The position numbers were made by a program, and so were the translations under genes. Below the pieces are notes generated by a model. The model worked only from the letters and a program-made list of their open reading frames with translations. It did not search any database and was not told the origin of the DNA. Positions 54,756 to 62,821 of a stretch of 64,000 bases of DNA are shown here, piece by piece; the first letter of the stretch is position 1; each line of letters starts with the position of its first letter. The stretch is from Idiomarinaceae bacterium (lineage in GTDB: Bacteria; Pseudomonadota; Gammaproteobacteria; Enterobacterales; Alteromonadaceae): assembly GCA_002685255.1 (NCBI GenBank), contig NYWU01000001.1:210599-274598 (forward strand), in the 5' to 3' direction.

Positions 54756-56519
54756 TTAGTCATCACCCTCATCACGTTGCGCCAGCTCACTGATATTGGC
54801 CGCAGCGACGTTTTCTTCTACGCTCTCGGCGAGGAACAACACCTCATCAATGCTGGTCACACCTTGTTTAGCAAAATCGAGTGCAACGTTGGCCATTGAG
54901 CGATAGCCCTTAGCGTTCTTAGCAGCCTCAGCAAAGCGTTGAGTATCCTCTTGCCGTAATGCTTCCATCATGGCGCTGTTCATTTCAAGCAGTTCAAACA
55001 CACCGATACGGCCTCGGTATCCAGTGTGGTTACAGTTTTGGCACCCTACGCCCTTTTTAAAAGGCTGGTCGCAGCTACCTTTCTCCAAGTGTTCAAGTAT
55101 CGCGCGTTGAGCCTCGTCGGGTGTGTCATCTTGTGCGCAGCGCTCACAGACACGCCGCACCAATCGCTGCGCAATCACACCGCGCAGTGCCGCCGCAACG
55201 AGGTACGAAGGCGCGCCCATATCAATCAAACGCATGGCACTGGTAATTGCGTCGTTAGTATGTAGCGTTGATAACACCATGTGACCCGTTATCGCGCCGC
55301 GTAGGCCGATTTCGACGGTCTCATGGTCACGCATCTCACCCACCATGATAATATCCGGGTCCTGCCGCAACGTGGTACGCAATACGCGGGCAAAATCGAG
55401 TCCAATTTTGTTACTCACTTGCACCTGCGAGATCCGCGGTAGACGGTATTCCACAGGATCTTCTACGGTAATAACTTTCTTTTCTTCGGTATTGAGTTCA
55501 CTCAAGGCGCCATAGAGCGTAGTTGTTTTACCCGAACCGGTTGGGCCCGTTACTAGTAACATACCGTGCGGACGGTGAATTAAGTGACGCACGCGCTTGA
55601 GGATATCCGGCGGCATACCGACTTGATCCAACGATAAAATACCGCTGGACTGATCGAGTAAACGCATGACACAAGCTTCGCCGTACTGCACCGGCATGGT
55701 GGATACACGCACATCAATACTGTGTTTTTTCACCTTGATGTTAAAGCGCCCGTCCTGAGGTAAGCGGCGCTCGGAAATATCCAGTCCTGCCATCAGTTTC
55801 AGGCGTAAAACCAGCGCATTGGCGATATTGGTCTCATCAAGAATATTTTCTTGCAACACACCATCTACCCGTTGGCGGATGCGCAGCATATTTTGATCGG
55901 GTTCGATATGAATATCCGAGGCGCGTACTTGTACGGCGTCTTCAAAAATCGACTTTAACAGCTTAGCGACCGTCGCATCATCATCGTCGTCATCTAGGCT
56001 ATCCGCACCGAGCGTGAAGTCTTCGGTTTTTTCATATTCCGTCTGCAACTGACTCGCAAAGGTCTCAATTTCTTTAGTGCGTCGGTACAAACTATCAAAC
56101 GCCGACAGCAACTCTCCTTCAGAGACGACCGCCAGTGTAATTTCGCGTGGCGCGAGATGCTGAGTTACCGCATCAACTGCGGCCAAGTCTGCTGGGTCGC
56201 TCATCCCTATGAGCGCAGTATCGCTATCGGCCTCAATCACTAAAGCACGGTAACGGCGCGCTTGTACCTCTGGCAACAATTGCACGTCTTTCGGGCTAAT
56301 TTTTTTGTCGGCAACGCTGACCCGTTCAAGCTTCAATTGCTGGGCTAAAAAATCGAGTAACTGTTCTTCGGTTATATAATCAAGATCAATCAGCGTAGCA
56401 CCGAGCTTACGCCCGCTCACCTGCTGTTCTTGCAGCGCACTTTCAAGTTGCTCTTCACTGATGACCTGCTCATGTACCAGCAAGTCACCCAGTCGCATTT
56501 TAAGACGAGGTCGCTTCAT
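54756..56519 (-). CDS. mshE: MSHA extension ATPase MshE, c-di-GMP binding
   Basis: MshE is the hexameric ATPase that extends the pilus and is switched on by c-di-GMP. 587 residues: N-terminal MshEN domain with two 24-residue-type motifs (RLGDLLVHEQVISEEQL at 9-25 and LGATLIDLDYITEEQLL at 39-55), linker, GspE N2E, Walker A GPTGSGKT (325-332), Walker B IMVGEMRD, and a four-cysteine zinc motif (CERC and CQNC). Arg9, Leu10 and Gly11 are kept, but the consensus Gly of the first motif is Gln18. It overlaps mshN by 20 bases. Confidence 0.95.
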   Translation of the reverse strand: MKRPRLKMRLGDLLVHEQVISEEQLESALQEQQVSGRKLGATLIDLDYITEEQLLDFLAQQLKLERVSVADKKISPKDVQLLPEVQARRYRALVIEADSDTALIGMSDPADLAAVDAVTQHLAPREITLAVVSEGELLSAFDSLYRRTKEIETFASQLQTEYEKTEDFTLGADSLDDDDDDATVAKLLKSIFEDAVQVRASDIHIEPDQNMLRIRQRVDGVLQENILDETNIANALVLRLKLMAGLDISERRLPQDGRFNIKVKKHSIDVRVSTMPVQYGEACVMRLLDQSSGILSLDQVGMPPDILKRVRHLIHRPHGMLLVTGPTGSGKTTTLYGALSELNTEEKKVITVEDPVEYRLPRISQVQVSNKIGLDFARVLRTTLRQDPDIIMVGEMRDHETVEIGLRGAITGHMVLSTLHTNDAITSAMRLIDMGAPSYLVAAALRGVIAQRLVRRVCERCAQDDTPDEAQRAILEHLEKGSCDQPFKKGVGCQNCNHTGYRGRIGVFELLEMNSAMMEALRQEDTQRFAEAAKNAKGYRSMANVALDFAKQGVTSIDEVLFLAESVEENVAAANISELAQRDEGDD

Positions 56520-57612
56520 CCTGCTCTACCAATAAGTTGAGTTGTTGCTCGATAAAGTCGAGTGTGGGCGCATGTTGAATTAATTTTCGTGCGCGCTTAA
56601 ACGCATCTACGGCATTTTCGGTTTCGCCTAACTGCTGTTGCGCAATGGCTTGCCCGAGCCACCAACGACCCTGCGTCGGTTGTGTTTCAGTGAGTGCTTT
56701 ATAGCTCTGAGCCATTACGCCCCACTGGTTCAATTGCTGGGCGAGTTGTGCTTTTAACCGATAATATTCTAAGTGGTCACTCACTTGCGGTTGCGCTTGT
56801 TGTAGCAATGTCAGCGCTAACTGAGGTTGTTCTCGTTTCTGCAGCATTTTAGCCGCAAGCAAGCGCAGTTCATGCGCTTTGGGGTTCAGTTCGAGCCCGG
56901 CGGTTAACACCTGTAAAGCGTCCTGCCAGCGATTCCGCCCAAATTGGAGCGCTGCCAGTTGGCGACGTGCTTCGATGTGATTAGGGTCAATGCTCAATAC
57001 GCGCTGCCAATGCTTTGCAGATTCGCTCAGCAGTCCTTTCTCGGCCGTCTCATGTGCTGCGGTGATTTCGCGTTCGATGAGTTGTTGAGGTGACAATTGA
57101 ACCGATTTTTTCACCAATGTCGGTTCTGACGCTGGTTCGGGCTCTGGGTCAACTTCAGTTTGAGCATCCATTTGGGGGGTAGGCTCTGACACGGTCTGTG
57201 TTGCTGTATCCGCTTCCTTTACCGGTTTAGCCTCAACGGACGCTGGCTGAGGTTCAGGTTTTACATTGGCCTTCTGTTGCGTACTGCCATCTGAAGGTTT
57301 TGGTTGCGGCTCCGTCATAGTTGCTGGACGGACGAAATCACTTTTTTGTGAGCTCGGCGCCTGCTGTACTAACCGAGGCTGTGATTTCTCATCGCTTTTA
57401 GCATCAAGCGAGCGGCTATCGCCGGCCCAATACGTCCAACTAACGTAACCGGCAATGAGAGCAACCACTAACAGTACGACTGCTGCAATGGCAATCATCC
57501 AAGGCAAACGTGAAGATGGGCCCGCAACCGCTGAGCCACCGCTACGCTCTGCCTCACCCGGCTTTTGTCCACGCTTATCCAAATCTTTTAATACTTTATT
57601 CAATATACTCAT
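56500..57612 (-). CDS. mshN: MSHA biogenesis TPR protein MshN
   Basis: MshN is a bitopic TPR protein of the pilus machine. 370 residues from MSILNKVLKDLDKRG at 57612 (an upstream ATG at 57633 is in mshM). Cytoplasmic tail, one membrane helix (about 38-60, PWMIAIAAVVLLVVALIAGYVSW), a Pro/Glu/Ala/Lys-rich disordered linker (about 65-180), and TPR repeats (about 185-365, AAHETAEKGLLSESAKHWQR and LSIDPNHIEARRQLAALQFG). It overlaps mshM by four bases and mshE by 20. Confidence 0.9.
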   Translation of the reverse strand: MSILNKVLKDLDKRGQKPGEAERSGGSAVAGPSSRLPWMIAIAAVVLLVVALIAGYVSWTYWAGDSRSLDAKSDEKSQPRLVQQAPSSQKSDFVRPATMTEPQPKPSDGSTQQKANVKPEPQPASVEAKPVKEADTATQTVSEPTPQMDAQTEVDPEPEPASEPTLVKKSVQLSPQQLIEREITAAHETAEKGLLSESAKHWQRVLSIDPNHIEARRQLAALQFGRNRWQDALQVLTAGLELNPKAHELRLLAAKMLQKREQPQLALTLLQQAQPQVSDHLEYYRLKAQLAQQLNQWGVMAQSYKALTETQPTQGRWWLGQAIAQQQLGETENAVDAFKRARKLIQHAPTLDFIEQQLNLLVEQDEATSS

Positions 57613-58538
57613 GCGACAGAATTCCACGGCCAAGCGGGATGCTCAAAAGTTAAGCCAAGTAACGCTGAAGCACCCACTAACACCAATAACAATGTCCATA
57701 TCATCAGGCGCACGGCCGGCGAGCGATAGCGCGTATCTGCGGTATCCTTAGTTGCCAATTTTAAGTCTTTATGTGACAACTTTTTCCGCCCCTCACCGTA
57801 AGCCAGTAGCAGCATTTTATGCGCCAACACATTCACTAACCGCGGAATACCTCGGCTACTCTCATACAATGCGGACACCAATCCGGCTGAAAAAATCGGC
57901 TCCCCTTTATAGCCCGCGATACGCATGCGATGACCGATGTACTGCGCGGTTTCGCGTGCATTCATTGCGGTCAGTCGATGTGAAAAGCTAATACGCTGTC
58001 TTAACTGACGAAAGTTATGTTGCGCCAAACGTTCATCAAGCTCTGGCTGCCCTACTAGAATAATATGCAGTAATTTACGCGACTCAGTCTCTAAATTAGA
58101 GAGCAGCCGCAACGCCTCTAGACTATCCTCCGGCAGCGCCTGCGCTTCATCCACAATCAACACGACCGCACGTTCAGACTGACTAATCTCTAACAATCTT
58201 TCCTGCAGTGCACGAGCGAGTTGGTGTTCACTCTCTACCGCAGCGGTATCAACGCCCAACTCTTGTGCTACTGCACGTCTAAGTTGGTCAGGGCTAAGAT
58301 AAGAATCGGGCACATACGCGGTGTAGAAATAATCAGGTATTTCTTCTAGCAGGCGCCGGCATAACAATGTTTTACCGGTACCGACTTCGCCAGTGACTTT
58401 AATGAAGCCCTCACCCGTATTCAGCGCCGTTAACACCACTTTAGCCGCTTGATCGTGACTTTTCAGCTCACAGTAGAACTGTGTATTGGGTGTTATGGTA
58501 AACGGCAGTTGATTCAGCCCGTAATGATACAAGTACAT
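57609..58538 (-). CDS. mshM: MSHA AAA+ ATPase MshM (ExeA/GspA-like)
   Basis: MshM is an ExeA-like ATPase thought to help assemble the secretin through the cell wall. 309 residues: GLNQLPFTITPNTQFYCELK at the N-terminus, Walker A GEVGTGKTLL (about 50-59), Walker B VVLIVDEAQALP, sensor LRQRISFSHRL, and a C-terminal membrane helix (about 281-302, LMIWTLLLVLVGASALLGLTF) with no long periplasmic part. It starts 13 bases after the mshL stop. Confidence 0.92.
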   Translation of the reverse strand: MYLYHYGLNQLPFTITPNTQFYCELKSHDQAAKVVLTALNTGEGFIKVTGEVGTGKTLLCRRLLEEIPDYFYTAYVPDSYLSPDQLRRAVAQELGVDTAAVESEHQLARALQERLLEISQSERAVVLIVDEAQALPEDSLEALRLLSNLETESRKLLHIILVGQPELDERLAQHNFRQLRQRISFSHRLTAMNARETAQYIGHRMRIAGYKGEPIFSAGLVSALYESSRGIPRLVNVLAHKMLLLAYGEGRKKLSHKDLKLATKDTADTRYRSPAVRLMIWTLLLVLVGASALLGLTFEHPAWPWNSVA

Positions 58539-58551
58539 AGCGATTCAACGT

Positions 58552-60231
58552 TTACTGGTCTTGAGCGATATCTGGAAACCAGGTTTCCAGCAGCTCACGC
58601 GAACGCTCTAGCTCCTTTTGCCAGGTGTCTGCACCGATAACCGTTGGCTTAATTAAAATCACCAACTCTTTCTTAGATGAGTCATTGCTTTTATTTTTGA
58701 AAAGATTACCCACCAGCGGCAAGTCGCCCAATAAGGGCACTTTCTCGACATTCTCGGACGTCGAGTTTTGCATCAAGCCTCCCAGCACCACAATTTCTCC
58801 GCTACGCGCACGGACGATGGTATCCGATTCACGAATATTGCTACGCGCCAGCGGCAACCTTAACGTCTCGTCACCAATCGTGATAACTTTTTCCTGCTCG
58901 CTGGTTTCGACCACCGATGGGTGAACGTGCAGAGTCACTTCACCGTCGTCACTAATTTGAGGCGTTACATCGAGTGAGATACCCGAGAAAAATGGCGTCA
59001 AATCAACATTTGAACTCGTTAACGCATCCTGTGTGACTGTAGTATTGGTTTGCGAGGTAACATCAGTGACGTAGTACTCATCCTCACCAATTTTAATCAC
59101 CGCTTTTTGATTGTTCGAGGCCGTGACGCGTGGGTTTGATAGTACTTGCACACTGCCTTGAGTCTGCAGTAACTCTAAGAAACCTGTAAAACGGTCAGAA
59201 TTAAATGTTAGACCAAACACGCCGTCGGCCGTGGCGGCAGCAATGTCATTCGGAACGGAGCCATTAAAGCCAAAGTCAAAACGCCCACTCATGTTGAGTT
59301 CGTTCCAACGGATACCTTGTTGATACTGATCACCCAACGTGACCTCAACAATGCGCGCTTCAAGAATAACCTGACGTTGCAAACGTGACTGCAAGTTTTC
59401 TAGAAACTGATCGACCGCACGCAGCTTAGACGGTTGCGCGGTCACACTGACTAACCCCGCTTGCGGTGAAAGTACCACACTACCATTGCCGCCTACGATG
59501 CCTTCTATCATATCTTCTAGGCTGCCCCACAAGTCTGTTTCAGACTGTGTGTTTACCGAAGCACCATTAGCACCGCCGGCATTCATACCACCAAAATTCT
59601 GGTTTTGGCCGCTCCCATTCAGGCCACCTAAGCCACTGTTATTAGAAAGGCTACTATTACTACGGTTGTTGTTACCATAGCCACTGTTGTTGTTCCGTTC
59701 TTGGCTCACACCGCCGCTGGTAATTTGCGTTTGCGACAAGCCAAAACGTTTTAACGAAAGATAGTCGAGTGTAAATGTTTGCGTGCGCACGCCTGCTGGA
59801 TACACTTGGATCATTCGGCCTTCGCGACGAACTTCATAACCATAGATATCACTCACGACATCGAGTGTTTCATCAATAGTCACGTCCTTTAAATCAAGCG
59901 AAATATCGCCCGTTACATCAGGGTGCACAACGATGTTATAGGGCGTATCCACGGTGAGGCTGTAAAAAAACTGCTTTGCCGCAACACCATCCGCCTGCAA
60001 CACAAAGCGTGGCTCTTCACCAACAAGCTCACTCGCGCCAGAAACGTTACTCTCTGCAGACTGGTTTAAAAACGCAGCGACATCCGTCGGTAGTGTGGTG
60101 GATTTCTTGTTACTACCTTGCACAGGGGTATCTTGCTGCATCGCCTGATAAGCCTCTTGTGGTTTTTTATCGGGCTGATAGGCGCAACTCGTCAGCAACG
60201 CTGCTATCGCTGCTATCCAAAGCACTCTCAT
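58552..60231 (-). CDS. mshL: MSHA outer-membrane secretin MshL
   Basis: MshL forms the outer-membrane gate through which the pilus emerges. 559 residues: lipoprotein signal with lipobox LTSC (Cys16), short N-terminal linker, STN/N0-like domain (about 75-145), an Asn/Ser/Gly-rich linker (about 172-230), then N1 and secretin core (about 235-545), including VQVLSNPRVTASNNQKAVIKIG in part and VVLGGLMQNSTSENVEKVPLLGDLP in part, the signature of secretins. The start overlaps the mshK stop by four bases. Confidence 0.94.
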   Translation of the reverse strand: MRVLWIAAIAALLTSCAYQPDKKPQEAYQAMQQDTPVQGSNKKSTTLPTDVAAFLNQSAESNVSGASELVGEEPRFVLQADGVAAKQFFYSLTVDTPYNIVVHPDVTGDISLDLKDVTIDETLDVVSDIYGYEVRREGRMIQVYPAGVRTQTFTLDYLSLKRFGLSQTQITSGGVSQERNNNSGYGNNNRSNSSLSNNSGLGGLNGSGQNQNFGGMNAGGANGASVNTQSETDLWGSLEDMIEGIVGGNGSVVLSPQAGLVSVTAQPSKLRAVDQFLENLQSRLQRQVILEARIVEVTLGDQYQQGIRWNELNMSGRFDFGFNGSVPNDIAAATADGVFGLTFNSDRFTGFLELLQTQGSVQVLSNPRVTASNNQKAVIKIGEDEYYVTDVTSQTNTTVTQDALTSSNVDLTPFFSGISLDVTPQISDDGEVTLHVHPSVVETSEQEKVITIGDETLRLPLARSNIRESDTIVRARSGEIVVLGGLMQNSTSENVEKVPLLGDLPLVGNLFKNKSNDSSKKELVILIKPTVIGADTWQKELERSRELLETWFPDIAQDQ

Positions 60232-60581
60232 TCTTGATCTCCCTGAGATTCATTATTCTTTATATTCAATGGCTGAAATAACTTAAGCACGCGTTGCTCT
60301 TGATTACTGCGCAGCACAACCTGGTTAGAACCGATACCATCAACCTGATAGCCTGCGATCGTATCCCCAGGCTTGAGCCATTGATTGTTAATTAACGCGC
60401 GTTGGGAGTCACTCGACACCACGACTTGCGTTAATACTAAATTCATATCTTGATCAACACCGGCACTGCGACCGGCCTGCCAACCATAGGGGCGGGTAGG
60501 GTCTTGCGCCAACGTTTGCACAGAAGTAAGCAGCAGGACGCTTGCCAGCAAATATCCAACACGATAAGGACTAGTTAGCAC
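60228..60581 (-). CDS. mshK: MSHA biogenesis protein MshK
   Basis: MshK is a small periplasmic protein, likely a PilP/GspC-like clamp for the secretin. I set the start at GTG 60581, because AAGGAG stands 7 bases before and a signal peptide (LTSPYRVGYLLASVLLLTSV, cleavage near TLA-QDPTRP) then follows at once; an ATG at 60650 lies deep in mshJ and would place 23 charged residues before it. The product is 117 residues with a single small beta-domain (VLTQVVVSSDSQRALINNQWL) typical of this group. Confidence 0.85.
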   Translation of the reverse strand: MLTSPYRVGYLLASVLLLTSVQTLAQDPTRPYGWQAGRSAGVDQDMNLVLTQVVVSSDSQRALINNQWLKPGDTIAGYQVDGIGSNQVVLRSNQEQRVLKLFQPLNIKNNESQGDQE

Positions 60582-61206
60582 CGATAAACTCCTTATCCAT
60601 ACTAATAATGCGCCACGCAATCGTGAGTTGCGCTTGTGGATAGGTATCAACCTGATAATTGAATCTTAGCCATTCAACTTCCGGAAACGCGGTTTGCAAT
60701 TGCTCGGCATAGCGTTTGATGGTAGCAAAGTCGCCCCTAAGCACGGCATCAACCCGATGCTGATAAAGCGCTCCGCTATCTTCATCGGTAATGCGTTCTG
60801 GCTGCGGCGTATTGAGCGAAATCAGTTGCATACTATCCGGATAGTTAAGCGCCTCTCGCAAAAACTGCTTTCGTTGCGCGACACCTAAAACGCTGTGCCC
60901 ACTTGCTTGTTCGACGAGTTGCTGCAAACGTTTTTGCTTACTTGTAATATCTTCGCGCAACGGTTGGTTGACGTCGTGTTGCAATTGACGCTGCAGTTGT
61001 TCGTTCAAGGCTTCGGCTTGGGTCACTTGCTGTTGCAGTTGAGCAGTACGTTGACTCGCGGTATTCATGGTTTTAATTTCAGGCATGATCAGCACACTGA
61101 CTAAGTAAACCGCGATAACTACCCATAACAACGTTGCAATCAGAATGCGGCGATCGCGGGGTTGCTGCTGAAACCAGTCATTCATTTGTTGCCAGCGCTT
61201 ATTCAT
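60571..61206 (-). CDS. mshJ: MSHA biogenesis protein MshJ (PilO-like)
   Basis: MshJ is a bitopic inner-membrane protein of the PilO type, forming the alignment subcomplex. 211 residues from MNKRWQQMNDWFQQQPRDRR at 61206; the longer ORF start at 61290 lies inside the preceding gene. One membrane helix (about 22-40, ILIATLLWVVIAVYLVSVL), a coiled coil (about 45-95, rich in Gln), then a ferredoxin-like fold (about 105-205). Overlaps: eight bases with the upstream PilN-like gene, 11 with mshK. Confidence 0.88.
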   Translation of the reverse strand: MNKRWQQMNDWFQQQPRDRRILIATLLWVVIAVYLVSVLIMPEIKTMNTASQRTAQLQQQVTQAEALNEQLQRQLQHDVNQPLREDITSKQKRLQQLVEQASGHSVLGVAQRKQFLREALNYPDSMQLISLNTPQPERITDEDSGALYQHRVDAVLRGDFATIKRYAEQLQTAFPEVEWLRFNYQVDTYPQAQLTIAWRIISMDKEFIGAN

Positions 61207-61792
61207 CCGACCCTCGCTCACTCGCCAAACTGAAGGTTTGGTTGTCCTGCTCGTCTTGCGATAAGTCGACAACCGAGAAGCGACTGTCACTCAATACCGG
61301 TTCGCCATCAAAACGCGCCATCCAGCTTGGAATCAGGTTGCCCTTAATGGCCTTACCATGCAGATTAATGCGTCCCTCTGAAATACCGAACTCAGTCAAC
61401 CAAAGACCTTCCATATCAATCGCTTGGAGCTCTGCCATCAATTGCTGAGGCGCAATTAGCTGCCGCGACTCAAGATGAGTCAAGCGTTCGTTCAACTGCA
61501 TTTGTTGCTGAATCCGTCGACTCAAGCTCTCGGATTGTTGAACTAACTGCTGATCAGGGTTCTTTTGTTGTACCTGCGACTGCAACTGAGTTTGTTGCTG
61601 TTGCAACTGCTGCAATTGTTGGTTAACACGATCAGCCTCGGCACTACGTTGCTCGGCGATTTGCTGTAGCACAATCCAAGCCACCAGGATAACTAACGTC
61701 AGAACCAGCGCCGCAACTAAGCTACGCGCTAACGAAAGTTTTAAAACAACCGGTTTAAGTTCATCGGTATATAAGTTAATCGACTGCTTCAT
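61199..61792 (-). CDS. mshI2: PilN-like protein of the MSHA locus (MshI2)
   Basis: This is the PilN-type partner of MshI and MshJ. 197 residues: a conserved INLYTDELKP at the N-terminus (the PilN sequence that contacts the PilM-like protein), one membrane helix (about 26-46, ALVLTLVILVAWIVL), a very Gln-rich coiled coil (about 48-95, QQLQQLQQQQTQLQSQVQQ) and a small C-terminal fold. It is coupled to mshI (four-base overlap) and mshJ (eight-base overlap). The name MshI2 follows usage in Shewanella-like clusters. Confidence 0.83.
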   Translation of the reverse strand: MKQSINLYTDELKPVVLKLSLARSLVAALVLTLVILVAWIVLQQIAEQRSAEADRVNQQLQQLQQQQTQLQSQVQQKNPDQQLVQQSESLSRRIQQQMQLNERLTHLESRQLIAPQQLMAELQAIDMEGLWLTEFGISEGRINLHGKAIKGNLIPSWMARFDGEPVLSDSRFSVVDLSQDEQDNQTFSLASERGSDE

Positions 61793-62721
61793 TGGGCATC
61801 TCCCTGTGCACTTGGCGTTATACTAGCCGCCAAGGCCTCAAGGTCAGAAAAATCCCCCTCACACAACTCATTCATCCATTGCGGATATTCAAACAGTTCA
61901 ACGTCAACCGCTAACAACTCATGCAGTGACTCGGCCATCGCCTCTCGCTGAGGACCCGCCACCGCTAAGACAACCTCGCGCAAGCCTGCTTGTCGCAGTT
62001 GCCCTTCGTAGTAATCCATTGAACGTTGAATTTCGGTCGCAAGCGGCTCGAGCGCGCCGAGTTTTATTTCTTCTACGCTATATTTGGAGAGGTCTCGCAC
62101 TCCGCGGAGCTCACGGGTGAATACGAGCTCACCGGCACGATATATTTGCGCTACATAGCGATTCTGACTAAGCCCATATAACACCATGCAGGGCTTTTCT
62201 CGATGCTGAAACAAATTCTTTAATACCACCTCACTCACGGTGATATCGGTGAGTTGCCAAGATTGTGCTGCAACCGCATTGACGATATTCGCTAACAGCT
62301 CCTTTGCCGCCACCACCGCGGTGACTTTATCCTGGCCACTGGCTTGCAATGGAAGCTCATAATAATCAGTAATCATCTGATCAGGGCTCATTTCTGTCAG
62401 TTCATCGAGTTGAAAGCGTAAGCTAGCGGCGAGATCTTCGTCCGGCACATCAGGCCGATCGACCGCCGTCGATTGATAATGAGCGGGCTGCAATACGAAC
62501 GTCACTTTGGCGTCATCTAACGACAATTTCTTATAACGTTCGTTAAGGTTGCTGAGCGCTTGTGTAATATTATTATTCTGTAGTCGCTCGACATCATTGA
62601 CGATTAACTCAGGCGCCTTATTTGGCTTTTCTTTAAGGATCAACAGACGAAGTTCAGCAGCGCTGATGCTTATCACTAACTGGTAGTTAGAGCCTGTTTT
62701 TTTTCCGAACAAAAAGCGCAC
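61789..62721 (-). CDS. mshI: MSHA biogenesis protein MshI (PilM-like)
   Basis: MshI is a cytoplasmic actin-like protein of the PilM group that docks on the PilN-type protein. 310 residues from a GTG start with AAAGGA 7 bases upstream. Seen: VISISAAELRLLIL near the start, FVLQPAHYQSTAVDRPDVPDEDL, ELTEMSPDQMITDYYELP and a late ETQ/RSMDYYEGQLRQ helix, matching the usual MshI layout. It opens the assembly half (I-I2-J-K-L-M-N-E-G-F). The 100-base gap upstream of it shows no clear promoter. Confidence 0.88.
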   Translation of the reverse strand: MRFLFGKKTGSNYQLVISISAAELRLLILKEKPNKAPELIVNDVERLQNNNITQALSNLNERYKKLSLDDAKVTFVLQPAHYQSTAVDRPDVPDEDLAASLRFQLDELTEMSPDQMITDYYELPLQASGQDKVTAVVAAKELLANIVNAVAAQSWQLTDITVSEVVLKNLFQHREKPCMVLYGLSQNRYVAQIYRAGELVFTRELRGVRDLSKYSVEEIKLGALEPLATEIQRSMDYYEGQLRQAGLREVVLAVAGPQREAMAESLHELLAVDVELFEYPQWMNELCEGDFSDLEALAASITPSAQGDAQ

Positions 62722-62821
62722 TGAGCATTCCTTTGTTTATTTTTTGTATATGGTATCAAACCTCTTACGCTTATTGGAACACAAATGGGCGATATTTCCA
62801 CAATTTTTGACTCTGTTTTGA

